Assembly: GCA_037447655.1 (NCBI GenBank)
Contig: JBBHKE010002217.1
Span: 86,950 to 150,949 of the forward strand
Length of the DNA: 64,000 bases
Direction: 5' to 3'
Source of the DNA: Zygnema cylindricum
Lineage: Eukaryota > Streptophyta > Zygnematophyceae > Zygnematales > Zygnemataceae
The notes beneath the pieces were generated by a model. That model was not told the origin of the DNA, searched no databases, and worked only from the letters and a program-made list of their open reading frames with translations. Positions 1 to 12,000 of the stretch are shown one piece after another. Made by a program: the position numbers and the translations under genes. Each line of letters starts with the position of its first letter. The first letter of the stretch is position 1.

Positions 1-395
1 GGGAAAATCTATCCACTTTAATGTTTGCTTAAAATTGTTGATGAATGTTGCAATCAATCATTTCGCTGAAGGCTTTGGTCATGGATACTCCTTACTGTTC
101 TTCGCGGGATATTGGTTTCCTGTTTGGTTATGTTTGTAGTGAGAAGCAATATGGTACCGCTTTTTAGTAACCTTTGTCTCTATACACGGTTTCTTATTTA
201 TTCACAAGATAGGTGTCACGGCAGATTTTTATCGAAGTAAAATAAAATTGGCATAGTTGATCCTTTTAATCTACACACCAAAAGAATTTAGATTTCCCAA
301 GTTGGATCAGAAACGTTCTAGATCAGTGCTTCCCACTAAAGTAAGACGATCGAGATAATTTTGCTTGAATGCATACGAAGAATTACTTGTCGTGC
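1..395. repeat. Array module T (lipase 3' flanking repeat), first copy
   Basis: The window opens inside a module that recurs at about 14441-14914, 21671-22160 and 42411-42900, each time a few hundred bases downstream of a lipase stop codon. It begins with the word GGGAAAATCTATCC. A lipase unit therefore probably ends just left of the window. The short open frames in it are not conserved as protein between copies, so I see no gene here. Confidence 0.8.
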
Positions 396-1400
396 CAACA
401 GTGGTATGCACTCATACACCATTAGAATGGAGTACTAGCCTAGGTTGTGATAGGTAAAACATAAATGTAACGACTTTCTTTCTCAGATGCCCTAAAATGA
501 CGTGTACTTCTCTTCTCAGAAAGCTAAGTAAGAAATCTGGAGTTGAACATTTAAATAAATTTGATAAAAAAACACGACAAGGAAATGATACGGTTTCAAA
601 ACTAACTCTGTTGAAGGTGAGATTTTGAGAGTATCCTAGAGAGTGCATGATTGACTTTACGGAAGACGGAAAATATATTTATGATTTAAAGTTATGAACC
701 ATGCACAAACTTTCTAATGAGGATAAATTCCGGACATTTACCAGATTTTTCGAGAACAATGGATAATAGATCGGCAAAATTGTCAACAGCATCCAAATTG
801 AACTCCATAATTTTGTTTTTAAACTTTCACCGGCTGGATTTGCATTCTCGTGAACTGAATTTTACAGAGTTAGTTTTCAGTCCGCAAAAAATGACTTTTG
901 CATCAAGTTCTTCAAAACAAGCGCTTCAAGGTCTTGACATGCCTTACCAAGAAGAAGGGCAAAGTGAATCAAGGTCGTCAAGTAAAAAAAAACCTACATC
1001 TCCAAAAGAAAGAATTTCGAGAGGTATATCATGGGTTGATGTATCAGATAAAATAAGCAAATTTTCTTCGTCAGTAAACTCAAATGGTGTTGGCTCTTTT
1101 TCAGGAGTCATATTAAATATTTTTTTCATTGTGGGAAATGCACGGGAAAAGAGTAAATAGGACAATTGAACTACTGACGGGCGGGCGGCAATGGTTTGGT
1201 ATATGTTTTGATGTTTAGAAAAATAGTTTTGTTCTTCTGGTCTATATGCTCTGATTGAATTTCCACGTTTAGAGTCAGCTCTAAAAATAGAGTGTGTGGT
1301 TTTGTAAATGGTTTGGTATGTGTTTTAATGTTATTTTGGTCTAAATACTCAGTGCAAGGGCTCACGTTTAGAGTCAACCCCAAATATTGAATGGAATCAA
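396..1400 (-). pseudogene. Reversed lipase promoter/exon 1 cassette, type I, copy a
   Basis: A - strand exon-like stretch starts with ATG at 1111 and runs to about 995. It encodes a peptide beginning MTPEKEPTPFEF that aligns with lipase exon 1 (MSYQQQ...TKFEF). DNA on both sides is the reverse complement of the DNA around lipase exon 1 at 9090: the intron-side block at 840-900 matches 9210-9300 read backwards. Promoter-side DNA (1190-1390) holds two roughly 105-bp imperfect tandem copies ending with CACGTTTAGAGTCA. No further lipase exon follows on the - strand, so this is a stranded 5' end, not a working gene. Confidence 0.65.
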
Positions 1401-2230
1401 ATGCACTTATGGCTCTCTAAATGGGACAAAAAAAAAAATACGCTCAATTTTCTGTTGGATATCAATGTGTAAATCTATGTTCAGTTACGTTCTGGCGAAA
1501 TGACGTTTTTCCTGTTCAGTTTCATATTATTTTCGCATCAGTTTATTATTTCGTTTTTGTACTGTTACTATTTGGTTCTGTACGTTTCTGCAGTTATTTA
1601 GTGCGTAGAACTCTTTTGGTTGTTCGCACATAATTGTAGGCTATTGTTTCGGAGACTTTATGTTTTGTTAGGCGTGGCGTTTTTGGTACCGCGCGCCAAA
1701 GTGTCTTGTACGGTACACGCTCACACGTTCCTTAACCTTTTTCTTAGTGCGTTTCAGAGTGCGCTTGAGTGGATTTCTGTTTTTTTGTTTTCTGGTGTTA
1801 GGAAGAGTGTATTTTAGAAGAAGTGTAAAGTAGTTTCAGATATCAAAACAAGGAAGTGAAGTAAAGGGAGAAAGGGGATGTAAAAATTCGATTGAATATA
1901 TTTTTCTATTCCGTCGATTTCCAGTTCAATCTGTGATTCTGAAATTATTTTGATGTCTGGCGATTTCTGAATGCTTCTGCTGTAAATGCCAATGATCCTT
2001 TTTATAACATTTTCAAGCTTCAAAATGGAAATTTATGTCATATGAACTGAATTTAGTATTACAGGAATAATGAATTTAGTATTACAGGAATAATGAATTT
2101 AGTATTACAGGAATAATAAAGTACGAAGCTAGCAGATATGGTGTTTGTACGGGTCTTATGGATTAACGGTCTCACATTGAAAATAGGACAGGTGTGTACG
2201 GAGAAAAGATGTTTTTACTAACACTAATAG
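1401..2230. other. Gene-free stretch between cassette I and segment Y
   Basis: No coding signal is recognised. Bases 1610-1740 recur in unit B at about 17100-17220; the rest is not obviously shared with other units. It contains the short tandem repeat at 2048-2116, listed separately. Confidence 0.6.
2048..2116. repeat. 23-bp tandem repeat, three units
   Basis: Three head-to-tail copies of a 23-bp unit beginning TGAATTTAGTATTACAGG are present. In the corresponding places of the other units (near 23190 and 43930) only one diverged copy of the motif is seen, so the expansion is specific to this unit. Confidence 0.85.
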
Positions 2231-2747
2231 CGATACAGGGTGTACAGCACAATCTGAAAACCTGATTCTCTAATAGGACCACCAGACTTGTGTAACGGGA
2301 CGTCACCCGGATTTGATCCTAGGGGAACTGGCTATCATTTCATCGGCACAATCGACAAAATACGGTCCACCACGACACTGCCGTACAATACACATTTGTT
2401 CCGCGTTTGGCTGGTCAACTCCAATTAGACGGCCTAAGTCAAAGAGCCGACGACCGACAAGAGCCGGCAACCGCCAATGTTTGTTAAATCCGGCCACCGA
2501 CAAATGCTTGTTAGAGCCGGCCACACAAATGTTTGTTATGCATTGTGGGAATTGTGTCCTGTCCTAATTAAGTGTTTGTACGGCAGGTGTAGATCACTGT
2601 ACGGTTTTGTGTCGCGGTGATCGTAGTGCTCTTTGTTGCGACGTATTACTTTGTCGTTGTACTTTGCCGGCGCGCGTTTCGCTCGTCGCGGCTGATTGGT
2701 TAATTTGTACTCAGGTACTTGCGGTTCATTTGAGGTATTGCGTCTTA
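2231..2747. repeat. Array segment Y, copy 1 (interrupted)
   Basis: A GC-richer block shared with 23330-24240, 43990-44700 and, reversed, 30250-31098. It contains a roughly 27-bp imperfect repeat built on GAGCCGGCGACCG...CAAATGTTTGTTAG. It reads open in several frames, but the translations differ between copies, so I do not call a gene. It is split here after TTA at 2745-2747 by an inserted element and resumes at 4301. Confidence 0.7.
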
Positions 2748-4300
2748 GGGTATGTCCCCATGTACTTGTCGCTTAGCGAACTTACATTGTTTTTTAGCGC
2801 GGATCCGCCGGACCCGGATTTCAAGTGTCCCTATGCGTAAGAACCTTAGTTGTTCAAAACGTATTCTACGCACGATTCGAACGCGCCTACAATACGTAGA
2901 AACTGGAGAGGTCGATTTGAAAAAATCCTAAAAAACATTATTGAATTTTTTCCTTACAAATCCGTACATTTAAAAAAAAATGAATTGAACATGCACCGCA
3001 GTTTGTACGCTTTAGAATGTTTTATGTATCGATATATTTATTATGCCACATTTATGTAATGTAACATCTACATCAAGTCATCAACTAGTTACGGAGGTCG
3101 CTATCAACGGAAACTATGGACAAATGTTTGCCCAGGTTCAAAGCCTGGAAAATGCCTCATTTGTGTCAAAAAAAAATTGTCTCTGTCTCAGACATGCAGC
3201 CATAGCCTTCAACAACTTCAATGGCAGTTTCACTAACTACTACCGTGGCGTCGGTAATGACGTCTTCCTTGAATTTTCGCTTTCAACTGCTGAAGTTTTT
3301 ATGGCGGCTTCTTTTTCAAAATTTGAAGAAGACGCCCGTACACATTTTGAACATACGGCGCGCAAATAGTGTGACACCGAAACGTCTCATTTTGGAATTC
3401 TCCGTAGACATGACGATAAATTTCCGAACATATATGTGTATCGGTTTACTTAACAGAAAGTACCGATACGTGCATAAAATATTTTCGTCAACTTCCGTAC
3501 AGTTCCCATAAAAAATTGTACAGTTACCGTAATTTGTTTATAGGTTTCAGTAAATTTCCAGTTTCAATTTACAATAAATATTTTTTTGCGATTTTTGGAA
3601 AAGTCACGAACAATACGTAAAAAATGGAATAAAGGAAAAAAACGCGCGTATTGAACAACTAGGGTAAGAACGTAATCGTAACATACGTTTGTGACTATCG
3701 TATACGTCGACAATACCCGTGACGGTTGTCAACGTCTACAATTTGTGTTGTCGCACTTTATTATTTGGAACTGCTTGTGACGTCGCATGTCTTATCGTGA
3801 AATTGTGGACGTACCGCCTTCTAGCCTGTGTCGTTTGACAGTTGAAGAAGATGCGCTATGCCTTCGCGTCGCCTTTCCAGTCAACGTGAAATGGCATCAT
3901 ACTTTCGAGACCCCTACAAAAAAAAAAATTGTATTGGACGAAAACGGACAAAACCAAACAAATTGTGTACTTTTCTTTGTCATTGGATATCGTATGAATT
4001 TTTTTGAAAATTGAAGCACGTGCGAATATATGTTCTTTTTTGTTTATCAAAAATACCTAGTTTTAAAACACATCGCGCATCTGATTTAAACATAAGCTTG
4101 AAAATGGCGTTATTTGTCGTGAAAGTGGGTCGAGAACACAAGACGACAAGTTTTCGTACATCCTAAGTTCGAGGATGGCGCAAATTGTACTCTACTAATT
4201 TGCAATTCCTTCGTACGGCTGGAACTTAGGCTGTACAACGCTAAGTTTTACAAGAAAACAACAAAAAACAACACTTACTTATGCACATGGGGACATACCC
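2748..4300. mobile_element. Non-autonomous PIF/Harbinger-like element, 1553 bp, TTA target duplication
   Basis: The ends are perfect 16-bp terminal inverted repeats, GGGTATGTCCCCATGT on the left and its reverse complement on the right. TTA flanks both sides (2745-2747 and 4301-4303). The same segment Y at about 23810 has the unoccupied site, with a single TTA followed directly by TTGGTTCATTT, so the limits are exact. A 3-bp TTA/TWA duplication is typical of PIF/Harbinger transposons. No transposase is readable, so it depended on another element. Bases from about 3190 to 3530 are a diverged reverse copy of the segment Y/hAT junction, which suggests capture of host DNA. Confidence 0.85.
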
Positions 4301-4303
4301 TTA

Positions 4304-4795
4304 TTGGTTCATTTTTACTTAGTTACTTGTTGGCTCACTTGAGGTCTTTGATGCGCCATATTGGAGAATCGGGCATCCGCAAGAATTGAAGATGTTTCGC
4401 ATCGCGACGCACGATTCTATTTCACTTCAATGTGGCGGTTTGTCCTTTGTGTTGCGGCGGCCATTTGTACGGCCGATACTATTTCAATCTGTGGTGGAGT
4501 TTTGGTTGACTTCGTGTACGATTTTTTTTGGAAAATACACGAACTTTGACGAAATTATAAGTTGCACTTCTAAGTACTTTTTGTTTGGTAAACTGAACAG
4601 AAATGTTACGGAAAATGCACGGAATTTTACCGAAAATGTACAGGCTTTTACGAAAAGAGACGTTGCAGTGTTGCACCATTTGCGCACGATAAGTTTACAT
4701 AGTGTACAATCGTCTTCTTCGATTTATTTTTGAGAAGCCGTCATGAAAACGAATCTTGATAGAAGCCGCCATTACTAACGCCACGAAAGTGGTTA
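4304..4795. repeat. Array segment Y, distal part, copy 1
   Basis: Continuation of segment Y after the inserted element, matching 23820-24300 and 44540-45180. The word GACGTTGCAGTGTTGCACCATTTG is paralleled in each copy. No gene is recognised. Confidence 0.65.
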
Positions 4796-5800
4796 ATGGA
4801 ACCGTCGTTCAAGTCGTTGTCAGCGCAGTTACAAACCTTGACACAAATAACCATACTTAGAAATCAAGGAGAGGATTGGGAGCACGTTAAGGCTCCAAAC
4901 AGTGGGATACTTTTAGCCAACCGATTATGTGATAATATTAACTGCAACTTCGAATATAAAGCTCAAGCCATTAGAATCAAAAATCATTTTTTTCTTGGAA
5001 ATGCCAAGAGTGGAGGGTTTAGAGCTTGCACAATGTGTCTAGCCAAGGTGAAGGAGGAATATAGTGCTTCTAAAAACAAAAATTCGGCTAATTCCAATCT
5101 GAAAAATGTAATGTGCGACCTGGATAATCTCACTAGCAATTTCCTTTGAATCCGAGTACCGAAGTAAAAGGTGTGCAAAGGAGAATATAACAATGCTTTA
5201 AACAATCAAAAGAAAAATAGCTTAGATTTAACCTAGCACGCGGCTTTTTTTCGCCAATAGATTGTCGTTCTTGCTTTAAGATGACCCATATTTTAAGGCA
5301 GCGGTGAAAAAGATTGGAGATATAGGGGGGTCTTACAAGTTACCTTACCGGATTGCCTTGACAAATCGTCTCATGTTAGAGATCAAGTCGAATAAAAATA
5401 ATTATTTGGCAAGTTATATGGAAAATATTAATCTCACCGGTGCCACGATCACATTAGACAGATAGACGACAGTTGTTCACAATCCCCTCCTAAAAATTCT
5501 AGCGGTCACCACCAAAGGTAACATGTTGTTGACTGCAAAAGACACTTGTGGACGAATCAAAGGACGACGACTACATTTGTAAGTTGTTGGAAAAGGGAGT
5601 ACTTGCGGTAGGGGTGGAGCATGTGGTACAAATTGTTACAGATTCTTTCCTTGTGAACAATGCTACAACCTCGTTGCTCATGGCAAAATAACCTTTCGAT
5701 CACGTGGACCCCATGCGTTCACATATGTTAGACTTAATGTAAGAGGATTGTAGTAGGTTGACATTTATCTCCACACTTGTCCGAGAGGCAAAACAGGTTC
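4796..5800 (+). mobile_element. hAT transposase relic (BED zinc finger plus DUF659 remnant), copy A
   Basis: An open frame at 4796-5149 encodes a degenerate BED-type zinc finger: an EDWEHVKAPN lead, then NCNFEYKAQAIRIKNHF and a later C-x2-C. Here the first C-x2-C pair is degraded relative to the better copies at 24308 and 29681. Bases 5500-5760 correspond to the DUF659 region readable at 25023-25244, but stops break it here. In plants a BED finger followed by DUF659 is the N-terminal and catalytic-core arrangement of domesticated or degenerate hAT transposases. No dimerisation domain or intact terminal repeats were found. It is a relic that travels as part of the array module. Confidence 0.65.
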
Positions 5801-6228
5801 TAAAATTAGCAAATCTAAAAATTTGGAGATGAACATTTCAATGAATTTGATAAAAAACACACGACAACGAAATGATACATTTTCAAAAATAACTTTGTTG
5901 AATGTGAGATTTTGGGAATATCCTAGAAAGTGCATGATTGAATTTACATAAGATAGAAAACATATTATGTTTTAAAGTTATGAACCATAGACAAACTTTT
6001 ATAATGAGGATAAATTTCGGACATTTACTAAAATTTTTGAGAACAATAGATAAATAATCAGCAGAATTGTTAATAGCAACCAAATTGAAATCCAAATTTT
6101 CTTTTCATAATTTCAACAGCTGGATTTACATTCTCGTAATCGGAATTCCAAATGTTTGTTTTCAGTCTGCAGTTTGTATAAATGAATTTTGCATCATCCA
6201 AATCAAAGGTTTAAATTTCTTAACGTAC

Positions 6229-6391
6229 CCATAACAGTTGTAGGGGCGGTCTTGTCCACAAGGTCCGATTTGGTTGCAAATATATTTTCGTAAGGTATAT
6301 CATGGGTTGGAAAACCAGATAAAATAAGTTGTCTTTCTTCGTCGATAAACTCAAATGGTGTTGGCGTGGTTGGCTCTTGTTCACGAGACAT
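6229..6391 (-). pseudogene. Reversed lipase exon 1-like exon, type II, copy a (still open)
   Basis: ATG at 6391 opens 54 codons plus one base, ending at a good donor (GTACGT at 6228-6223). The peptide begins MSREQEPTTPTPFEF and contains ILSGFPTHDIP. It is longer than forward exon 1 (31 codons) but has the same splice phase and starts with the same S-x-E/Q...PTxFEF pattern. DNA from about 5870 to 6560 is the reverse complement of DNA around 8900-9600. No lipase exon follows downstream on the - strand; a hAT relic lies there instead. It may be the first exon of a diverged paralogue that lost its body. Confidence 0.55.
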
Positions 6392-6559
6392 CTTAAATAC
6401 ATTTTTGATTGTGAGAAATCCTGGGGAAAAATGTAAATAAGAAAATTGAACTATTGACGGGAGGGCGATAATGGTTTGGTATTTGTTTTGATGTTTTTTT
6501 GGTCTATAGGCTTAGAGTAAACGTTCAGGTTTAGAGTCAACCCTAAATATTGAATGGAA

Positions 6560-7460
6560 TCAAATGCACTTATGACTCTCCTAATGGGACTAAAAAGAAA
6601 ACACTCAAACTTTAAGTTTCAAAATGGAGATTGTCTGCAATTAAAACAAAAGGCATGTTTTAAACCAAAGGCCTCTTCTATTTTAAAAAAGAAAAAAATA
6701 CCGGTTGAATTTGAAAAACGTGGTTTTTCAAAGCGCGGTTTCTTTAAGATTGTAAAACACGGTTCCGTTCTCATTTTAAAAACCTTACCAGCAAACCCGG
6801 GTAGTTCCAGTATTATCTGCACAATATTTGTATTTCATTAATAATTTAGTACGTAGCTAGCAGATATAATGTTTGTTCGCGTTTTCAATTTTCGCACTTT
6901 TGAAAATTGATGGGTTGGATCTGCACGCTCAATTGTTGTTAACCCGCCAAATGCGCAACACGACTGTGGTGTCTCACTTAACCGGAATTAATCTGTTGTG
7001 CAAAAGAATTAGTTGAACATTGTTGAATCGTGCGAAACAACGGTTTACGTAAACAGAAACATGTATCAGTCGAAGACTAAAACGTTCAGTTTTGTTACGC
7101 GCTTACTAAATTTTTGTACGGGTGGAATTTAGTACACATATGCCACACGTGTGAGACATTTTATTTTTCGTTTGGTTTTGTGAGAAAAGCGCATCATTTT
7201 CCATTCCTTAGTTTTCTTTTTCGCGCGACTTATTGGACATAGGGTGTGTCTCCATGTAATTGCAACTTAGCGAAACTTTTTTTTTTAGCGCATATCCTTT
7301 AGACTCGAATTTCAAGTGTTCCCATGTGTAACAAAAAATTCTAACTTAAGGATGCGAAGATTTTATACGCTGCCAATATATACACTAAGTAAAGGAAATT
7401 TGCCGGATGTTGTCATTTGGTATGGACCAGCAAATGTTGGGTGCACTTTCATACTTATCA
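6560..7460. repeat. Reversed promoter-side DNA and array segment W, copy A
   Basis: Bases 6590-6830 read backwards match the DNA upstream of forward exon 1 (8640-8830), including the AAACCGTG words. Bases 6870-7240 (segment W) recur at 26340-26730 and 47230-47530. At 7253 a GGGTGTGTCTCCATG end-like word is followed by a second diverged AGCGCATATC block, resembling the left end of the 2748 element, but no right partner was found. No gene is recognised. Confidence 0.55.
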
Positions 7461-8406
7461 GGGTACTTTCGCATGTGCTAAAGTTACAGTGATTTTCTGT
7501 CCTTTTCCTCCATAACTTGGAAAAAAACGTGAAAATCCATAGCCGTACAAAAACTTTGAAATTACCACCATACAAGTTGCATTGCCTTGAAACTTTTTAT
7601 GTGCTATAGTTTGTCGTCTAGCGCGATGTGAATTGTCGTTTAGTGCGTTTCGACACACTTTCGCGTCCTTGCAGCTCATCTTCAAACTTTATATTAAAAT
7701 CACCTCGCAAGGTGATTATAAATAAAGTTCAACGATGTGAGCGAATAGGCAAATGTGTTCGCACTCGTCGAAGGTTTTTGACAATTTTTTTGCTCGGAGT
7801 ACCAAAAAAAAAGCCCACTATGATATTTTTCCGTTTGCTTTTTTCTGTAGAGGGGCCTTGGAGGGGTCTCGACCAACGAACGCCATTTCACAAAAGGGAA
7901 GTCCGTGAAAGTGCCTCTCTCTCTCTCTCCCTCTCCCGCTACCGCGTCTATCTCGTAATTCTTGCAATGAAAAACCTCAACAATGGTATCAAATGAAAGA
8001 TCTCAAAAAACGGTGTATGTTTAATATCTTTGGGCATATTTTGATGGCAAGTAGAGTTATAAAATACTAAAAAACAAAATAGAGAAACCATGGCGGAAAT
8101 TTTTCTAATTTTTGACGTCAACGTTGTCATAATTTGAGCTTGACGTCAAAATGTCGCAAGCCCTAAACATCTACAATGTCACAAGTACAAGACGCCTACA
8201 ACCGTTGCTATTTTGTAAACGCCATCAATTGTCGCGAGTTTGGTAGTAGTCTACAACCGTCACAAATTACACCCACGTCTACATCCGTCATAATCTAGAG
8301 TAACGATTTCATTTCTTTACATACGAATGCTCTGAAAGTAGTACGGAGAATCTTCGCGAAAAACAAAGTTACAAGACTAAAGTTTCGGTTCTATGCGAAA
8401 GTACCC
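7461..8406. mobile_element. TTA-type inverted-repeat element (GGGTACTTTCGCAT ends), copy A
   Basis: The ends are GGGTACTTTCGCATG and, on the right, a diverged reverse complement ending GCGAAAGTACCC. The same element lies in units C (26955-36703, interrupted) and D (48799-49727). In unit C both flanks are TTA; here they are TCA and TTG, so the duplication has decayed. No transposase is visible. It sits about 0.7 kb upstream of lipase exon 1 and may supply part of the shared promoter region. Confidence 0.6.
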
Positions 8407-9089
8407 TTGATGTTAACATTTTTACGCCAAATGACAGCCTATCATTTCATCGGCACAATCGACAAAATAAGGTCAACCAAGACACTGCCGTACAGTCCAC
8501 TTCTGTTCCGCATTTGGCTGGTCAACTCCAATTAGCCGGCAAACGCGAAAGAGCCGGCCAACTGTAAATTGCCGGCCACCGACAAATGTTTTCCCGAAAC
8601 ACGCCGTCGGTTAGAAGTCAAAAGTCCATCATGGGTTGAAAGTCATAAATGTTTTAGAAACTAAGGTGGAAGCCGTGATTTACAATCTGAGAGAAACCGT
8701 GTCTTTGACAAACCACGGTTTTAGAATTCAACAGAAACCGTGTTCTAAGAATAAGAAGTGGTTTTCTTTCAAAGCACGAGTGCTAGTTACAAATAGCTTC
8801 TATTTCCGAAGCTTGGCATCCTTATCCGTCTAACTTTTACTTTTAATTTCAGTCAAACTAAGGGCGAATATACTTCTTATTTTGTCCATTTCTTGGGTTA
8901 GAGTTGAGAGCCAAGTGTATTTAAATCCTTTAAGTATTTAGGGTTGACTCTAATCTCATCGTAGAAACCCAAAAGATCAAGACTGATTTTCTATTACAGC
9001 AAATCATATAACCAAATTGTTGCCAGTCCGTAATTCAATTTTCCTATTTGCTCTTTTCCTGAGAATTTCTCACATCAAAATTATTCAAA
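8407..9089 (+). promoter_or_regulatory. Presumed promoter and 5' leader of lipase copy 1
   Basis: This stretch has no reading frame conserved between copies. It recurs upstream of exon 1 at about 36704-37385 and 49728-50412, and reversed beside the type I and II cassettes. It is rich in AAACCGTG words. Position alone makes it the promoter and leader; no TATA box was fixed. Confidence 0.45.
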
Positions 9090-12000
9090 ATGTCTTATCA
9101 ACAACAGTCAGCCACGCCAACAAAATTTGAGTTCACTTCCGAAGAAAAAAAGATTATTATTGAGGATTCTCCTGCGCGGATATGTATGTACGGATCTTAA
9201 GAAAATAAATCTTTAAAATTTTGATTTGCGGACTGAAAACTAATAATGAGAATCTCCATTCACGAGAATGCAAATCTAGTCTTTGATGTTTTAAATTGAC
9301 TCTTGTGGCATTCAGTTTGAATGCTACTGACAATTTTGTCCATCTTTTTAATCCATTGTTCTTAAAAATTATGCTCGCACTAATTCTCAAAAGTTCGAAT
9401 TTCATGCCTCATTAAGATTTTTTTTGCATAGTTTACAATCTTTTATGCATGCATTGGTTTTCTTTCTTTCTTTAAGTCAATCCTCCAATTTTCGTAACAC
9501 AGAGGTTCACTTTCAAATGAGTTATTTCTAAAAACTTTTGATTTTGTTTCTTTATTTTTTGTCAAATTTATGTAAATGTTCATCTCCCAAATTCTTACTC
9601 AGTTTATGAATGTATTGTACGACTAGAAAAAAAAAATCATGATGGGGAAGGTTGAAAAAAATCAAGTTTTATTGTTTCCCTTGTCTGCCATTCTGAAAAG
9701 TTTCGAGAAATTTGACCCAATTCTCTGTTACTTCTGCCTACTTTTCTTTCTTCAACATTATTTGTTTTTGTTTTTTATTGTGCAGTAGAGGAGTTTCCTA
9801 CTATCATTGATATAATTAAAACTCTTAACAGCTTTCTTAAAACGGCGATTGACCTGTCCCCCACTACTTTATTCTTTTTAAGTGTGGGACTGTGGAAGCT
9901 TGCCATCCCCCCATTTGAGGATGCGGGTCCCCAGATTGTGGGATTCCCATTGATTGACACGTGGGCGTTCCTTCCTTTCCCTCTTACTTGCGTTGACTTT
10001 AAATCTGTTTTTGATTTATCTTTTTTTGTAAATAGAAACTTGATGGTAATTTTTGCTGAGAATTGGGATTGAGATCTTATCTGCAACAATCGGCCCTATA
10101 GATGATATTTTGCATTTGCCTAATATATGGGGGCGAAGGGAATACAGAAATGAGCTTAAGGACATTTATTACTGGCTGCGATGGGCGTTGGAGGCCTATT
10201 CTATAACAGATGATGATACAGAAAAGCAAAATCTGGCGAAAAACCTTGGGGTAAATTTCGAAATCTTATCGAGACCTTTTTTTTTTTTTTAATGTCTAAT
10301 AGGAATTGCAGTGTATGGAGGTCAATGTCACGAATTGCAAAGTTGGTTCAAAATTAGTGTGGATTGATTCCGGTCGCGCACTAAGACGAGCTTTAGATTT
10401 GAGTCGTACGTTTCGGTGTTTCAGTCGATCGCTTTGTTTCGTGCGAATTTCTGTACGGCGCCATAGACAATTGCAAGAAAAAACTTTAAAAAGTATCGAA
10501 GCCTGGAGTAATAAAATAATTTGCAGTGGAGAAAAATATTTTATGGTTGTGCCTTTGAGATTTATGTTATGACAATGATCTACATGATTTTGGAATTGGG
10601 TTAAGTTAATCTGAGCTTTTGTATTTTTTTTTTTGTGCGCATTTAATAATGGTTTCCTTTCGTGATCATTCTAACACCCTCCTCTTTTTAAGTAATAGAT
10701 GACTTCTGAGACACTTTTCAACATTAATATTTTTGCAGATTGAAGAAAAATACATTTTGTTTCAAAGATATTCATCAGAATATACGAAACCGGCGTATTT
10801 CAAAGCAATTAATCATCAGCAAAAATGTTTGGTTATATCAATTCGAGGATCTAGTAATCCTGTCGATTGGGCCACCGACCTCACTTCTTACTCCGTACAA
10901 TTCAAAGATAGGTAGGAACAAATCGTATCACCATCCACAACCAATGCAAGTTTGAACATAATTCGGGAGAAAAAATAATGTGGCCCACATTATCGATGGT
11001 GAGGGCATGGATTAGTGGGAATATAAAAAAATAATGGCCAAACTGTCGACTGAAAAAGGTCAAAAATTCTAGAATTTCTCTCCAAAACAACAATAACAAC
11101 CCCTTGTCATCAGTAAGATTTTTGAATTGTGTCTATGTGATTTTGGTTACATTATTTTGGCTCTTTTACGTGTGAAATACATGGTTTGGAGTGAGGTGTT
11201 CACTCTGTAAATGTGATCAGAAACATTCAGCCGATATTTTTTGGTTTTATTCTTCTTTTTTATGTTAATTGTAACAGGTACTTTCATGAAGGAATGCTTG
11301 AGGCCGCAAAATGGCTTTTCGGAGAAGAAATTCAAAATCTGCAAGAATTTTTCAATGAACATGAGGTTATCTGCACCCATCGCTTTGTTTTCATCTAAAA
11401 CTTAAGCAATTCAGGATTTTTCAAATGAAGTTTTGTTCTGAATTTAATGTTGTGAATTGTTTCACTTCTTAGGATAATGCTTGGTAATTAATCATTCCAT
11501 ATTCATTCTTCTAGTATGTTGTATATCGGAAAAATCGTCTATATCTTACGAGTTAATTTAGATGGTGATGAAAATACACATTCAATGAAGGTTGAATCTG
11601 TATACACATAAAATTCAAGCTTAATCTAGATGAACATCAGCAACGTTGAAACAAAGGGTATCACATTTTTTGATAGAATTTAGCCTAAGAGTACTTTCTT
11701 GTGAGAGCATGCGTGTGGATACTATATTATTGGTAAAATTTATTTGGACGTGTGGATGAGACTTGAGTCAAGAAACCCACACTTGAAATGCAAATTAGCG
11801 TGGTGAGGCTGCAAACGAGCTTGCTAAAAGTAATCGAACTAAACGTGAGTACGCAGTTCGGGCTAGTTAGAGATTTATCTTTTCTCTTGAAATTCATTAT
11901 ATTTTCTGATTTTTTTTTTTAATCCCTTTGCAGGATTATGGTCTTGTGTTAACTGGACATTCCCTGGGGGCTGGCGTAGCCTCTATCCTTACATTTATTC

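Noticed and set aside
1171-1383. 70-residue - strand frame repeated in several units (GLTLNVSP...)
   Set aside because: It is a translation of the roughly 105-bp duplicated promoter-side block. Conservation is at DNA level and the frame does not show protein-like constraint.
10303-10572. Possible extra lipase exon after exon 3 (GIAVYGGQCHELQSW reading)
   Set aside because: Exon 3 to exon 4 joins in phase 0 and gives NLAKNLG-IEEK, which fits related lipases without a gap. The candidate is out of phase and frameshifted in copy 2.
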